A stretch of DNA of 12,276 nt, taken from positions 1,591 to 13,866 of the forward strand of contig JANRET010000073.1 of NCBI GenBank assembly GCA_030725885.1, given 5' to 3'. A program made the translations under genes and the position numbers. The notes below the pieces were generated by a model. It worked only from the letters and a program-made list of their open reading frames with translations. It did no database searches and had not been told where the DNA came from. Source of the DNA: Microbacteriaceae bacterium. Its GTDB lineage: Bacteria; Actinomycetota; Actinomycetes; Actinomycetales; Microbacteriaceae. Of the stretch, positions 1-6,540 are shown piece by piece (the stretch's first letter is position 1; each line of letters begins with the position of its first letter).

Positions 1-496
1 CCTCGAACCGGTGTCCGTGGGCTGAATCAAACCGGTCAATCCTCACCTGGCCGTCGCCGTCGGGAATCCGCATGCTCCGGTCGACGAGATTGCGGGGAGA
101 GGGAACCGCCGCCCGGCGTTGCGTCACGGTCATCGGTTCGAAGCGGGGAGCCGTCTGCTCAACCACAGTGTGAGCCACAACCCACTGGCTGAGAGGGCGG
201 AGCAACGGCCAGGGCGCACCGGTTGCCATGCGCGAACGTGTCGTTTCCCCCGGATCAATCGTCGCGATGACACCGTCAATATCGTCTCGGACATTCGCAA
301 TGTCCCGCGCGAGCCTGCTGAGATCGTGCCACAGCGCTACTCGCTCGGGGTCAAACTGGGTCCGGCTCGGGGCGCCTAACTCGGTCGCCGCGTCATTCAG
401 CAACCCCACGGTGCGACTGAGGTCGTTCGCTCGGACGACGAGAGCGTCGAGGGTGTAACGGAAGGTCACCGCGGAAACGGAAATCGGCGGAATCAT
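1..496 (-). CDS. Partial helical protein, possible alpha/beta-hydrolase-type N-terminus
   Basis: This frame is open on the minus strand from the left edge to an ATG at 494-496 and gives 165 residues before the window ends. It begins MIPPISVSAVTFRYTLDALV. Residues 1-75 are helical and rich in Leu, Ala, Arg and Asp, like a WXG100/ESX-type helical hairpin. A segment follows with PWPLLRPLSQWVV (about 93-105), then PRNLVDRSMRIPDG (about 137-150) and GQVRIDRFDSAHGHRFE at the edge. The late part resembles, from memory, the run-in to the hydrolase-like domain of actinobacterial proteins found beside WXG100 genes; the catalytic part would lie outside the window. The start is fixed by an ATGA overlap with the stop of the preceding gene; no in-frame ATG, GTG or TTG exists between it and the upstream stop at 632-634. 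No strong Shine-Dalgarno is seen, so translation is probably coupled. Coding is fairly sure, function tentative. Confidence 0.6.
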   Translation of the reverse strand, partial: MIPPISVSAVTFRYTLDALVVRANDLSRTVGLLNDAATELGAPSRTQFDPERVALWHDLSRLARDIANVRDDIDGVIATIDPGETTRSRMATGAPWPLLRPLSQWVVAHTVVEQTAPRFEPMTVTQRRAAVPSPRNLVDRSMRIPDGDGQVRIDRFDSAHGHRFE

Positions 497-672
497 CCAA
501 TCGACCGCAGTCGCAACGACAACACGATGAGTCGGGCACGAAATTCCTCTGCGATGCCGTCGAACGCGTTTCGAGCAGGCCCAACCCAGCCTCCTCGGGA
601 TTGCGACACGGCTAATAGGGATATCGCATCGTCAACGAGGTACTGCACTGACGACGACGGTTCGCACAACAC
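493..672 (-). CDS. Tiny WXG100-like protein, coupled to the next gene
   Basis: A 59-residue frame starts at GTG (670-672); a second GTG at 646-648 would give 51 residues. It contains SRGGWVGPARNAFDGIAEEF, with a W-x-G turn followed by a Phe-containing amphipathic helix. This is the arrangement of WXG100 proteins, which are secreted helical hairpins usually near 100 residues. Here the W is about residue 29 and only about 30 residues follow, so it is short for the family. The TGA stop (493-495) overlaps the ATG (494-496) of the next gene as ATGA, the usual sign of translational coupling and the main support for the gene being real. The frame stays open upstream into purB on the opposite strand, but that part looks non-coding. 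I see no good Shine-Dalgarno at either GTG. The true start is uncertain. Confidence 0.45.
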   Translation of the reverse strand: MLCEPSSSVQYLVDDAISLLAVSQSRGGWVGPARNAFDGIAEEFRARLIVLSLRLRSIG

Positions 673-765
673 TCGACAAGTGTGGGGCTTCGTCCGTCGC
701 GTCTCGGTTGAAAACGGACGAGGGTGGGACGGTGGTGCGAACCCGTGGGTTGGGGAGAAAACTGC

Positions 766-772
766 GAGAATA
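766..772. promoter_or_regulatory. Overlapping -10 elements for purB and the leftward unit
   Basis: GAGAAT (766-771) lies six bases before the purB ATG, the spacing expected when transcription begins at the start codon (leaderless). On the other strand the same bases, shifted by one, read TATTCT (complement 767-772), a good -10 for the leftward two-gene unit, which would then have a leader of about 90 bases. No convincing -35 was found for either. The -10 boxes are read from sequence; their use is inferred. Confidence 0.35.
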
Positions 773-777
773 GAGGC

Positions 778-2154
778 ATGGCCCTCTCTCCTCAGCCGCT
801 CAGCCCACTTGATGGTCGTTATCACGCGGCGGTGGCCGAAATCGGCGAACATCTCTCCGAAGCGGGACTCAACCGAGCACGTGTTCACGTTGAGATTGAG
901 TGGATTATTCGTCTCGTCGACGAGGGGCTTTTCGGAGCGAAATTGAGTGCCGACGAACGCCTCAGCCTTCGTGACGTCGCCTCCAATTTTGCGGACGCCG
1001 ATGTCGCGCGCATTGCCGAGCTAGAGGCGACCACCCAGCACGACGTCAAGGCGGTGGAATACCTTGTCCGCGAACACCTCGAGAAACGTGGTCTTTCGCG
1101 ACTCGCCGAACTGACCCACTTCGCGTGCACGAGCGAGGACATCAACAACCTTGCCTATGGAATCACCTTCGGTTCCGCGGTTCGCGAGGTGTGGCGACCC
1201 GCGATGGCCGGTTTGGTCGAGGATTTGACCGCTCTCGCGCGTGCGGAACGCGACACACCGATGTTGTCCCGCACCCACGGACAACCCGCGACTCCGACCA
1301 CGTTCGGAAAGGAGATTGCGGTTTTCGTCCATCGACTCACCCGTATTCTCGAGTCCATCGACAGCGTGCAGTTGTCCGGCAAGTTCTCGGGCGCGACCGG
1401 AACCTTTTCAGCCCACGTCATCGCCGCGCCCGAGGTGGACTGGATTCGAGTGTCCCGTGACTTCGTTGAGTCGCTCGGGCTCGAATGGAACCCGCTGACG
1501 ACACAAATCGAGTCTCACGACAGTCAGGCGGCTCTTCTTACGCGCATTAGCCACGCGAACCGCATTCTTCACAACCTCTGCACCGACATGTGGACATACA
1601 TTTCACACGGCTTCATCACGCAGGTTCCCGTTGCGGGCGCCACCGGTTCGTCCACCATGCCCCACAAAGTGAATCCGATTAGGTTCGAAAACGCCGAAGC
1701 CAATCTCGAGATCGCCTCCGCTTTGGGCGATTCACTTGCGGCAACCCTTGTGACGTCACGGCTGCAACGCGACCTCACCGACTCGACCTCGCAGCGAAAT
1801 CTGGGCGTCGCCCTGGGCCATTCGTTGCTCGCGGTGACGAACATTCGGCAGGGGCTTACTCAGATTGCCGTGGATCGCACCGCACTGAGCGCCGACCTCG
1901 GTGCGAACCTCGAGGTTCTCGGCGAGGCAATCCAGACCGTCTTGCGTGCGGAACGAGCAGCCGGCACGACCTCAATCGACAATCCCTACGAACTCCTCAA
2001 GGAACTCACTCGGGGCAAAAGACTCACCGAAGCGGGGCTCCGGGCGTTCATCGAGGGGCTCGAGATGTCCGCCGACGGCAAAGCTCGCTTGCTCGCTCTC
2101 ACTCCGGCGACGTACATCGGCCGAGCGTCGAAACTGGTGGATTACCTGCGTTAG
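778..2154 (+). CDS. purB: Adenylosuccinate lyase
   Basis: PurB catalyses two fumarate-releasing steps: SAICAR to AICAR in IMP synthesis, and adenylosuccinate to AMP. It is a cytosolic homotetramer of the fumarase/aspartase superfamily. The 458-residue product fits the E. coli-type PurB length. It opens MALSPQPLSPLDGRYHAAV, the usual start of actinobacterial PurB. SRTHGQPATP (residues 164-173) carries the expected catalytic His167. The flexible signature loop GSSTMPHKVNP (290-300) carries the catalytic Ser. The ATG at 778 is chosen because family homology begins there; an in-frame upstream GTG at 724 adds only unrelated residues. AGAGG sits one base before the ATG, too close for a Shine-Dalgarno, so a leaderless start from GAGAAT is more likely. 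The TAG stop overlaps the stop of the convergent gene. The gene appears intact. Confidence 0.97.
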   Translation: MALSPQPLSPLDGRYHAAVAEIGEHLSEAGLNRARVHVEIEWIIRLVDEGLFGAKLSADERLSLRDVASNFADADVARIAELEATTQHDVKAVEYLVREHLEKRGLSRLAELTHFACTSEDINNLAYGITFGSAVREVWRPAMAGLVEDLTALARAERDTPMLSRTHGQPATPTTFGKEIAVFVHRLTRILESIDSVQLSGKFSGATGTFSAHVIAAPEVDWIRVSRDFVESLGLEWNPLTTQIESHDSQAALLTRISHANRILHNLCTDMWTYISHGFITQVPVAGATGSSTMPHKVNPIRFENAEANLEIASALGDSLAATLVTSRLQRDLTDSTSQRNLGVALGHSLLAVTNIRQGLTQIAVDRTALSADLGANLEVLGEAIQTVLRAERAAGTTSIDNPYELLKELTRGKRLTEAGLRAFIEGLEMSADGKARLLALTPATYIGRASKLVDYLR

Positions 2155-2369
2155 TCGTGCGGGTTATTGTTGGGCTTTGTGACCTGTGGGCTCATCGCGA
2201 GAACCATCATGGCGAGAGTGATGATGGTGATAACAAACGTTCCACCGCCGGTAATCGAAGCCAGAGCAACGTCGCGAGTCACCATGAGCACAATTCCTCC
2301 GACAAAGAGTGCGGCGACGGTGGACAGGCCGACGAGTTCGGCGGGACGGGTTTTATCGCTTCGGGGCAC
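2151..2369 (-). CDS. Small two-helix membrane protein, unknown function
   Basis: A 72-residue protein starts at GTG (2367-2369), inside the end of the upstream 216-residue gene (17-bp overlap in another frame), which suggests translational coupling. The N-terminus is basic (MPRSDKTRP). Two hydrophobic segments follow, about 12-34 (VGLSTVAALFVGGIVLMV) and 38-60 (ITGGGTFVITIITLAMMVLA), then a short polar tail ending NNNPHD. The TAA stop overlaps the purB TAG on the opposite strand, so the two genes meet tail to tail with no room for a separate terminator. I recognise no domain. Small paired membrane proteins beside purB are familiar from Microbacteriaceae, but I know of no assigned role. Coding is likely because of the clean two-helix pattern and the overlap with its neighbour. 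Confidence 0.7.
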   Translation of the reverse strand: MPRSDKTRPAELVGLSTVAALFVGGIVLMVTRDVALASITGGGTFVITIITLAMMVLAMSPQVTKPNNNPHD

Positions 2370-3003
2370 GGGGTTTCGCCTTCGTTGTCGGGGGTGTCGG
2401 TCGCTTCGCAGGTTTAGCGGAAGCCGCCGGTTTTCGGGGGGTTTTAGTCACCGGGGTGCTCTTCTTCGCCGCGTGTTCGCGCGCGGCGCGGCGTCGTTTG
2501 ACGATGACATCGATCGCTCCGATGAGCCCGAAAATTCCCGCGACAATCGCCCACCCACCGGTCAGGCCGGCTGCGGTTCGGTCGTTGGCGTCAACATTGA
2601 AATACGCAATCGATAGACCCACCGCGAGGACGCCCGTCGACCACAACCAAATCCGGTCTGCGCGTGCGAAGGCGCGCGACGTTTCAAATGCGACAAGAGC
2701 CACGGACAGGGATAGGGCGGTGGTCGTCGACATTTTCCCCATCGCGAGTCCCAGCACCGTCATGCCCACCACAAACACGGTCGCCCACAACGCCGCTTTG
2801 TTGAGCGCGGTGTCGGGGCCGTCCCACATCAACAAGGACACCGTCACAATCACGGTCAGCCATGTGAGGGCCGTGAACGTCGTGATGTCATACGTGAATG
2901 TGATGGTGAATCCGGCGATGAGCGCGGCAATCGAACGGGCAAAGGGCCGGGTGCTGTCCCGAATCGCGGCGAGTTGTCTCACGGCATTCCCCAGTGTCCC
3001 CAT
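2353..3003 (-). CDS. Multi-pass membrane protein with basic Lys/Pro/Ala tail
   Basis: A 216-residue integral membrane protein. The N-terminal 20 residues (MGTLGNAVRQLAAIRDSTRP) are amphipathic and cytosolic in character. Five or six hydrophobic segments follow between about residues 22 and 168, including TALTWLTVIVTVSLLMW, WATVFVVGMTVLGLAMG and GWAIVAGIFGLIGAIDVIV. The last 48 residues are strongly basic and rich in Lys, Ala, Pro and Thr, probably a cytosolic tail that may touch nucleic acid or acidic lipid. I know no function; related proteins in Microbacteriaceae are annotated hypothetical. TATCCT (complement 3010-3015) ends six bases before the ATG, so the transcript is probably leaderless. 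The next gene starts inside its 3' end. The coding call is firm; function is unknown. Confidence 0.8.
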   Translation of the reverse strand: MGTLGNAVRQLAAIRDSTRPFARSIAALIAGFTITFTYDITTFTALTWLTVIVTVSLLMWDGPDTALNKAALWATVFVVGMTVLGLAMGKMSTTTALSLSVALVAFETSRAFARADRIWLWSTGVLAVGLSIAYFNVDANDRTAAGLTGGWAIVAGIFGLIGAIDVIVKRRRAAREHAAKKSTPVTKTPRKPAASAKPAKRPTPPTTKAKPRAPKR

Positions 3004-3009
3004 GTGTCA

Positions 3010-3015
3010 AGGATA
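3010..3015 (-). promoter_or_regulatory. -10 element of the two-membrane-protein unit
   Basis: On the minus strand TATCCT is followed by TGACAC and then ATG. A TANNNT box ending six bases before the start codon is the layout of leaderless actinobacterial promoters. No clear -35 is seen 16-18 bases upstream. Confidence 0.45.
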
Positions 3016-3043
3016 CGTGAATCGCTGGTTCGCGCGATTCCGA

Positions 3044-4402
3044 CTACACCTGACCCACGTCGCTAAATCGCGAGTAATGACCTTCGAAAATCACGCGGAC
3101 ATCGCGCATCTCGCCGTTGCGGTGCTTGGCAATCAAAATCTCGGCATCGTTGGTGTTCTGGCCCTGTTCCATTTGCCGGTCGCGGTGAAGAAGCAAGACG
3201 ATATCCGCGTCTTGTTCGAGGGATCCCGATTCTCGAAGATGGGACAGCAGTGGTCGTTTGTCCTGGGTTTGTTCCGGTCCTCGGTTCAACTGAGACAGCG
3301 CGACAATCGGAACCTCGAGTTCCTTGGCCAGTAGTTTCAACGCGCGCGAGAATTCCGACACTTCCTGTTGACGGTTCTCGACCTTTTTCCCACTCGTCAA
3401 GAGTTGCAAGTAGTCAATAATCACGAGCTTGATTCCGCGTTGCGCCTTGAGTCGGCGGCACTTGGCGCGGATTTCCGACAACGTGAGGTTCGGACTGTCG
3501 TCAATGTACAGCGGTGTCTCGCCGATTCGCGCTTGGACCGAGTTGATGCGCTTCCACCCTTCGGGCTTCAGTTCTTTGGCCTTGCGAATCACACTGAGAG
3601 GGACGCTCGTCTCCGCTGCTAACAGGCGCTGTGAGATCTCGCTCGCGCTCATTTCCAGTGAAAAGAACACGGTGGGCACGTTGGCACGCAGGGCGGAGGC
3701 TCGGGCGATGTCCAGGGCCAGGGTCGACTTTCCGAGTCCCGGTCGAGCGGCGATGAGAATGAGCTGCCCCGGCTGAAGTCCGTTCGTCACATCGTCGAGC
3801 TCGCGGAAGCCGGTGGGGACATCAATTCCTTCTCTGGCGTGCTGTGCTTGATTCTCCATTTCATTCACCGCGATGTTGACCGCGTCCGACAGCACCAGCG
3901 CATCGTGCGCCCCCGACGCCCGCCCAATGGCAAAGATGTCCATCTGGGCCTCGTTGACGAGTTCGGTCGGCTCACCTTCCGCGGCATAACCCAGTTGAGT
4001 AATTCGAGTTCCCGACTGGACGAGTTTTCGAAGAATCGACTTGTCCGCGACAATCCCGGCGTAATAACTGGCGTTCGCAGCGGTCGGAACCGACGATTCC
4101 AGGGTGTGCAGGTAGCTCGCCCCACCGACCTTCGCGAGGTTCCCTTCGCGCGTCAGTTGTTCGGTAATCATGATGACGTCAATGGGCTCGGACCGACCGA
4201 ACACCGTGTTGATCGCGGTGAAGATGATTTCGTGTTTGGGGTAGTAAAAATCATCGCTGGTCAACATCCCGAGAACGACCGCAGCGGCATCTTTCGACAA
4301 CAACATTCCGCCGAGAGTGCTCATTTCGGCGGCCTGGTCGTTCGGTGGAACACGCACGTCACCTGTCCCCGCGGGAACCAACTCGAGCTTCGGTCCGGCC
4401 AT
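3044..4402 (-). CDS. dnaB: Replicative DNA helicase DnaB
   Basis: Hexameric 5'-3' helicase that opens the fork and recruits primase. The 452-residue product has the DnaB N-terminal helical domain (about 20-125, with EMSTLGGMLLSKDA), a linker, and the RecA-like C-terminal ATPase. Walker A is ARPGLGKST (219-227), followed by the FFSLEMS region. Walker B is LVIIDYLQLL (about 326-335). Later conserved stretches are ALSQLNRGPE, LRESGSLEQDADIVLLLHR and AKHRNGEMRDV. No intein interrupts it, although actinobacterial dnaB genes often carry one. Two in-frame ATGs lie 12 bases apart, at 4412-4414 and 4400-4402. GAGGGG is only one base from the first, too close to act as its Shine-Dalgarno, and GGGA lies about six bases before the second, so I prefer the inner start; the outer one would give 456 residues. 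It is transcribed alone, downstream of the DnaA-box interval. Confidence 0.96.
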   Translation of the reverse strand: MAGPKLELVPAGTGDVRVPPNDQAAEMSTLGGMLLSKDAAAVVLGMLTSDDFYYPKHEIIFTAINTVFGRSEPIDVIMITEQLTREGNLAKVGGASYLHTLESSVPTAANASYYAGIVADKSILRKLVQSGTRITQLGYAAEGEPTELVNEAQMDIFAIGRASGAHDALVLSDAVNIAVNEMENQAQHAREGIDVPTGFRELDDVTNGLQPGQLILIAARPGLGKSTLALDIARASALRANVPTVFFSLEMSASEISQRLLAAETSVPLSVIRKAKELKPEGWKRINSVQARIGETPLYIDDSPNLTLSEIRAKCRRLKAQRGIKLVIIDYLQLLTSGKKVENRQQEVSEFSRALKLLAKELEVPIVALSQLNRGPEQTQDKRPLLSHLRESGSLEQDADIVLLLHRDRQMEQGQNTNDAEILIAKHRNGEMRDVRVIFEGHYSRFSDVGQV

Positions 4403-4443
4403 TAAGGATCCCATTCCCCTCGATTGTGCGTTTCGGAACTTTT

Positions 4444-4473
4444 AGTATGCGCGCGAGCGGTGACATCCTCCAA
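4444..4473 (-). promoter_or_regulatory. Candidate dnaB promoter
   Basis: On the minus strand TTGGAG (complement 4468-4473) and CATACT (complement 4444-4449) are separated by 18 bases. The expected start point near 4437 gives a leader of roughly 35 bases to the preferred dnaB ATG. The -10 is close to TATACT; the -35 is weak. This is read by eye only. Confidence 0.4.
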
Positions 4474-4533
4474 CGCCACGCCACGCAATCTTCACGAACG
4501 CTACTTTTGTCCTGACCTCTGAGCAACCGGCGT

Positions 4534-4714
4534 TGTGGACAACTGTGTTGATAAAATGTGAACCACGCCGTCGATGTTGTGGAATTCGTGGGGATAACTG
4601 TGGATAACTAACCGCATTGGTTCCAAAAAATAGCTTCTGACCGGACTTTTTATCTCTCATTACCCTGTTTGTAAAGTTGTTTAGAGTTTAGGTTGAACCT
4701 TGAACTTTTCCACA
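4534..4714. promoter_or_regulatory. Cluster of DnaA boxes in an AT-rich gene-free interval
   Basis: The 374 bases between rplI and the outer dnaB ATG (4415-4788) contain no convincing gene. They hold two exact DnaA boxes on the minus strand: TTGTCCACA (complement 4534-4542, the actinobacterial consensus) and TTATCCACA (complement 4599-4607, the general consensus). Three one-mismatch boxes accompany them: TTATCAACA (complement 4546-4554), TTATCCCCA (complement 4589-4597) and TTTTCCACA (plus 4706-4714). AATTCCACA (complement 4578-4586) shares only the TCCACA core. Four consensus-like boxes share one strand, and a visibly AT-rich tract (about 4620-4737) adjoins them. The interval lies between the rplI terminator and the dnaB promoter. 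It could be an origin-like element, a DnaA titration site or a DnaA-responsive control region for dnaB. The boxes are seen; the role is inferred. Confidence 0.65.
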
Positions 4715-4727
4715 CTTTTTCGGGACC

Positions 4728-4776
4728 AAATAAAATTCAGCGCCCGTCACCGAAACCGATGACGAACGCTGAATTT
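4728..4776 (-). terminator. Intrinsic terminator of the rpsF-ssb-rpsR-rplI operon
   Basis: AAATTCAGCG (4733-4742) pairs with CGCTGAATTT (4767-4776), and CGTCA (4745-4749) pairs with TGACG (4760-4764). This makes a 15-bp stem with a 2x2 internal loop and a 10-base loop. Read leftwards, the 3' arm runs into TTTTATTT, a short U-rich tract. It begins 12 bases after the rplI stop. Confidence 0.8.
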
Positions 4777-4788
4777 GTGATTTCGGGG

Positions 4789-5241
4789 TTACTTGCGGGC
4801 AACCACGGTGAGGGCGAGAGTCGCCGACACCCCGTCATGAAGACGAACCGTTGCCGAATACGCCCCCGTCGACTTGATTGTCGTTCCGATTTCGATGGTG
4901 CGCTTGTCGATGTCCCCGAGCCCGGCTTCGGCAACAGCGGCGGCGATGTCTGCCGTCTTGACCGAACCAAAGAGCCGGCCCTCCGTGCCGGCTGAGGCCC
5001 GGACCGTGATCGTGGCGCTTTCGAGCTTCGCCTTCAGTGCCTGAGCTTCGTCCAGCGACGCGAGCGCACGAATGTTACGCGCCTGCTTGATGTCGGTCAC
5101 TTGCTTTTCGCCGCCGCGGCTCCACAGAATCGCGAGGCCTTGCGGAACGAGATAGTTGCGCGCGTAGCCGTTTTTGACATCAACGACGTCTCCGGCCGAT
5201 CCGAGGCCGGTGACCTCGTGGGTGAGAATGAGTTTTGCCAT
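4789..5241 (-). CDS. rplI: 50S ribosomal protein L9
   Basis: L9 is an elongated two-domain protein that binds 23S rRNA at the base of the L1 stalk and limits frameshifting. The 150-residue product matches the family length. The N-terminal domain begins [20 protein letters not shown] and contains the L9 signature region [16 protein letters not shown] (about 23-38). A long connecting helix (about 42-75) leads to the C-terminal domain, with [13 protein letters not shown] (about 88-100) and [24 protein letters not shown] (complement 5248-5254) lies six bases before the ATG and overlaps the rpsR TAA stop. It is the last gene of the ribosomal operon and is followed by the intrinsic terminator. No anomaly is seen. 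Confidence 0.97.
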   Translation of the reverse strand: MAKLILTHEVTGLGSAGDVVDVKNGYARNYLVPQGLAILWSRGGEKQVTDIKQARNIRALASLDEAQALKAKLESATITVRASAGTEGRLFGSVKTADIAAAVAEAGLGDIDKRTIEIGTTIKSTGAYSATVRLHDGVSATLALTVVARK

Positions 5242-5252
5242 TGTCGTACTCC

Positions 5253-5513
5253 TTAACGGCCCGCGCCAGCATAGGGGAGCAGCGCCATTTCCCGAGCGTT
5301 CTTAACCGCGCGAGCGATCAGACGCTGCTCTTGGACGGACACACCCGTGATGCGGCGTGAGCGGATTTTTCCGCGATCCGAGATGAACTTGCGAAGGGTC
5401 GCGACGTCTTTGTAGTCGATGACGTCAACCCTGATTGCCTTTGCCGGGGGGAGCGCTTTTGCGCCCTTGCCCATGCGCGGCTTACGGCGGTCGCCGGTTG
5501 CCTTTCCTGCCAT
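5253..5513 (-). CDS. rpsR: 30S ribosomal protein S18
   Basis: S18 binds the platform of the 30S subunit as a heterodimer with S6, whose gene heads the same operon. The 86-residue protein has a basic, disordered N-terminus ([20 protein letters not shown]) and the S18 core [20 protein letters not shown] (about 33-52), followed by [20 protein letters not shown]. There are no cysteines, so it is a zinc-independent (C-) form. The start is an ATG with AAAGGA about seven bases upstream. It lies 27 bp after ssb and 11 bp before rplI in a tight operon. No second copy is present in the window. Confidence 0.97.
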   Translation of the reverse strand: MAGKATGDRRKPRMGKGAKALPPAKAIRVDVIDYKDVATLRKFISDRGKIRSRRITGVSVQEQRLIARAVKNAREMALLPYAGAGR

Positions 5514-5540
5514 GGTTAATTCCTTTTCGTGAAGAGTTAG

Positions 5541-6080
5541 TTAGAACGGAGCTTCGTCGGTTGACGGCTCACTGGGACCCGCGCCCCACGCATCGCCACC
5601 GGCGACACCAGCGGAGTCGGGGCCGGTTACGGGCGTTGCTGCGGGTGCAGCCCAATCGTTTCCACCCACCGGCGGCGACCATTCGGCGTTGCCGGCAACG
5701 CCACCCGGCGCAGAGCTGGGGGCACGGGTGACCGCAGCGGTTGCATAACGCAACGACGGGCCGATCTCGTCCACCTCAAGTTCGATCGACGTGCGCTTTT
5801 CGCCTTCCTTCGTTTCGAAGGACCGCTGGCGAAGACGGCCGGTCGCGACGACACGTGATCCCTTGGTCAGGGACGACGCTACGTGCTCGGCAAACTCGCG
5901 CCAGACGCTCGCGCGAAGGAACAGTGCTTCGCCGTCCTTCCACTCGTTGCTCGCACGGTCGAAGGTGCGAGGTGTCGAGGCGATGGTGAAGTTCGCGACC
6001 GCGACACCGTTTTGGGTGTAGCGCATCTCGGGGTCAGCAGTGAGATTGCCAACAACGGTGATGATTGTGTCGTTAGCCAT
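5541..6080 (-). CDS. ssb: Single-stranded DNA-binding protein
   Basis: SSB coats single-stranded DNA during replication, repair and recombination and recruits partners through its C-terminal tip. The 179-residue product has a full OB fold at about 1-110, beginning [20 protein letters not shown] and including [14 protein letters not shown] and [21 protein letters not shown] low-complexity Gly/Ala/Pro/Trp tail (about 112-170) follows, ending STDEAPF. The tip keeps the terminal Pro-Phe but has only Asp-Glu as acidic residues, fewer than the DDDIPF or DDEPPF tips common elsewhere. It is five bases after the rpsF stop with no clear Shine-Dalgarno of its own, so translation is probably coupled to rpsF. 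The rpsF-ssb-rpsR order is the standard one and links SSB supply to ribosome synthesis. Confidence 0.97.
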   Translation of the reverse strand: MANDTIITVVGNLTADPEMRYTQNGVAVANFTIASTPRTFDRASNEWKDGEALFLRASVWREFAEHVASSLTKGSRVVATGRLRQRSFETKEGEKRTSIELEVDEIGPSLRYATAAVTRAPSSAPGGVAGNAEWSPPVGGNDWAAPAATPVTGPDSAGVAGGDAWGAGPSEPSTDEAPF

Positions 6081-6085
6081 GGTGC

Positions 6086-6445
6086 TTACTCGACAACCGC
6101 TTCGGCACGTTGTGCGGCGTCGGCTGCTTCGATGGCCTGTGCGGCAATCCGAGCAACGGCCTCATCGGCGCGAAGAACCTTGGTTCGCATAATCGACTCG
6201 TTGAGCCGCAGCTGGCGCTCAAGTTCGCGCGTCGTCGCGGGATCCGCGGTGAAGTTCGCGACGGCATAAATGCCCTCGGACTTCTTCTGAATCTCGTAGG
6301 ACAAACGACGACGGCCCCAAATGTCGAGGCTGTCGACGGAACCTCCGCCATTCGTGATGACGCTCAGGAATCGTTCGAGCGTCGGTTGTACGGTGCGCTC
6401 TTCGACCTCGGGGTCGAGAATCACCATTATTTCGTAGGGATGCAT
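6086..6445 (-). CDS. rpsF: 30S ribosomal protein S6
   Basis: S6 is a small-subunit platform protein that pairs with S18. With the ATG at 6443-6445 the product is 119 residues and begins [19 protein letters not shown], the classic S6 N-terminus. A GTG at 6457 would add four residues, but it lies inside the Shine-Dalgarno AAAGGAGGT (complement 6456-6464), so the ATG is the true start. Other family marks are [20 protein letters not shown] (about 41-60), [18 protein letters not shown] and an Ala/Glu-rich C-terminal extension. It is first in the operon rpsF-ssb-rpsR-rplI and has a structured 5' leader. Feedback by the S6:S18 complex on the leader is known for this operon in other bacteria and is likely here. 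Confidence 0.97.
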   Translation of the reverse strand: MHPYEIMVILDPEVEERTVQPTLERFLSVITNGGGSVDSLDIWGRRRLSYEIQKKSEGIYAVANFTADPATTRELERQLRLNESIMRTKVLRADEAVARIAAQAIEAADAAQRAEAVVE

Positions 6446-6503
6446 GACGTAACCCACCTCCTTTGGACTCAGCGGCTACAGAATTTCTGTAGCAGGAGGG
6501 TTG
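6446..6503 (-). promoter_or_regulatory. rpsF leader, candidate S6:S18 autoregulatory element
   Basis: On the minus strand CTACAG and CTGTAG (hairpin at complement 6476-6492) form a stem followed directly by CCG (complement 6473-6475), the trinucleotide recognised in S6:S18-binding leaders. CCTCCT just upstream (complement 6494-6499) is exactly complementary to AGGAGG of the rpsF Shine-Dalgarno (complement 6457-6462). Closing this outer helix would hide the ribosome site. An asymmetric internal loop of about ten bases beyond the CCG differs from the compact textbook motif, so the assignment is tentative. Confidence 0.5.
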
Positions 6504-6539
6504 TGCATCTGGTGCATGTCACCCTGAGGGCAACCCTCC
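6495..6539. repeat. 9-bp perfect inverted repeat upstream of rpsF
   Basis: GGAGGGTTG (6495-6503) and CAACCCTCC (6531-6539) are exact reverse complements, 27 bases apart. The interior can form two small hairpins, CCCTCAGGG and TGCACCAGATGCA on the minus strand. In RNA the arm at 6495-6503 could pair either with this partner or with the rpsF Shine-Dalgarno, so the two structures exclude one another. Confidence 0.6.
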
Positions 6540-6540
6540 A

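Noticed and set aside
724..777. In-frame GTG extension of purB adding 18 residues
   Set aside because: The extra residues do not match the family, and homology starts at MALSPQPLSPLDGRY; the -10-like GAGAAT lies inside this stretch.
2309..3334. 341-codon plus-strand open frame
   Set aside because: It lies opposite the 216-residue membrane protein and the dnaB 3' end; its composition (Arg/Ala/Val-rich, no recognisable domain) fits an antisense shadow in high-GC DNA.
3700..3760. Intein in dnaB at the Walker A region
   Set aside because: ARPGLGKST runs uninterrupted into TLALDIARA and total length is normal, so no intein is inserted.
4442..4660. 72-codon minus-strand frame in the dnaB upstream region
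   Set aside because: Covers the DnaA boxes and dnaB promoter, and has no ribosome site or protein-like pattern.
6446..6457. GTG at 6457 as rpsF start
   Set aside because: It overlaps the near-perfect Shine-Dalgarno; the ATG at 6443-6445 has correct spacing and gives the normal S6 N-terminus.
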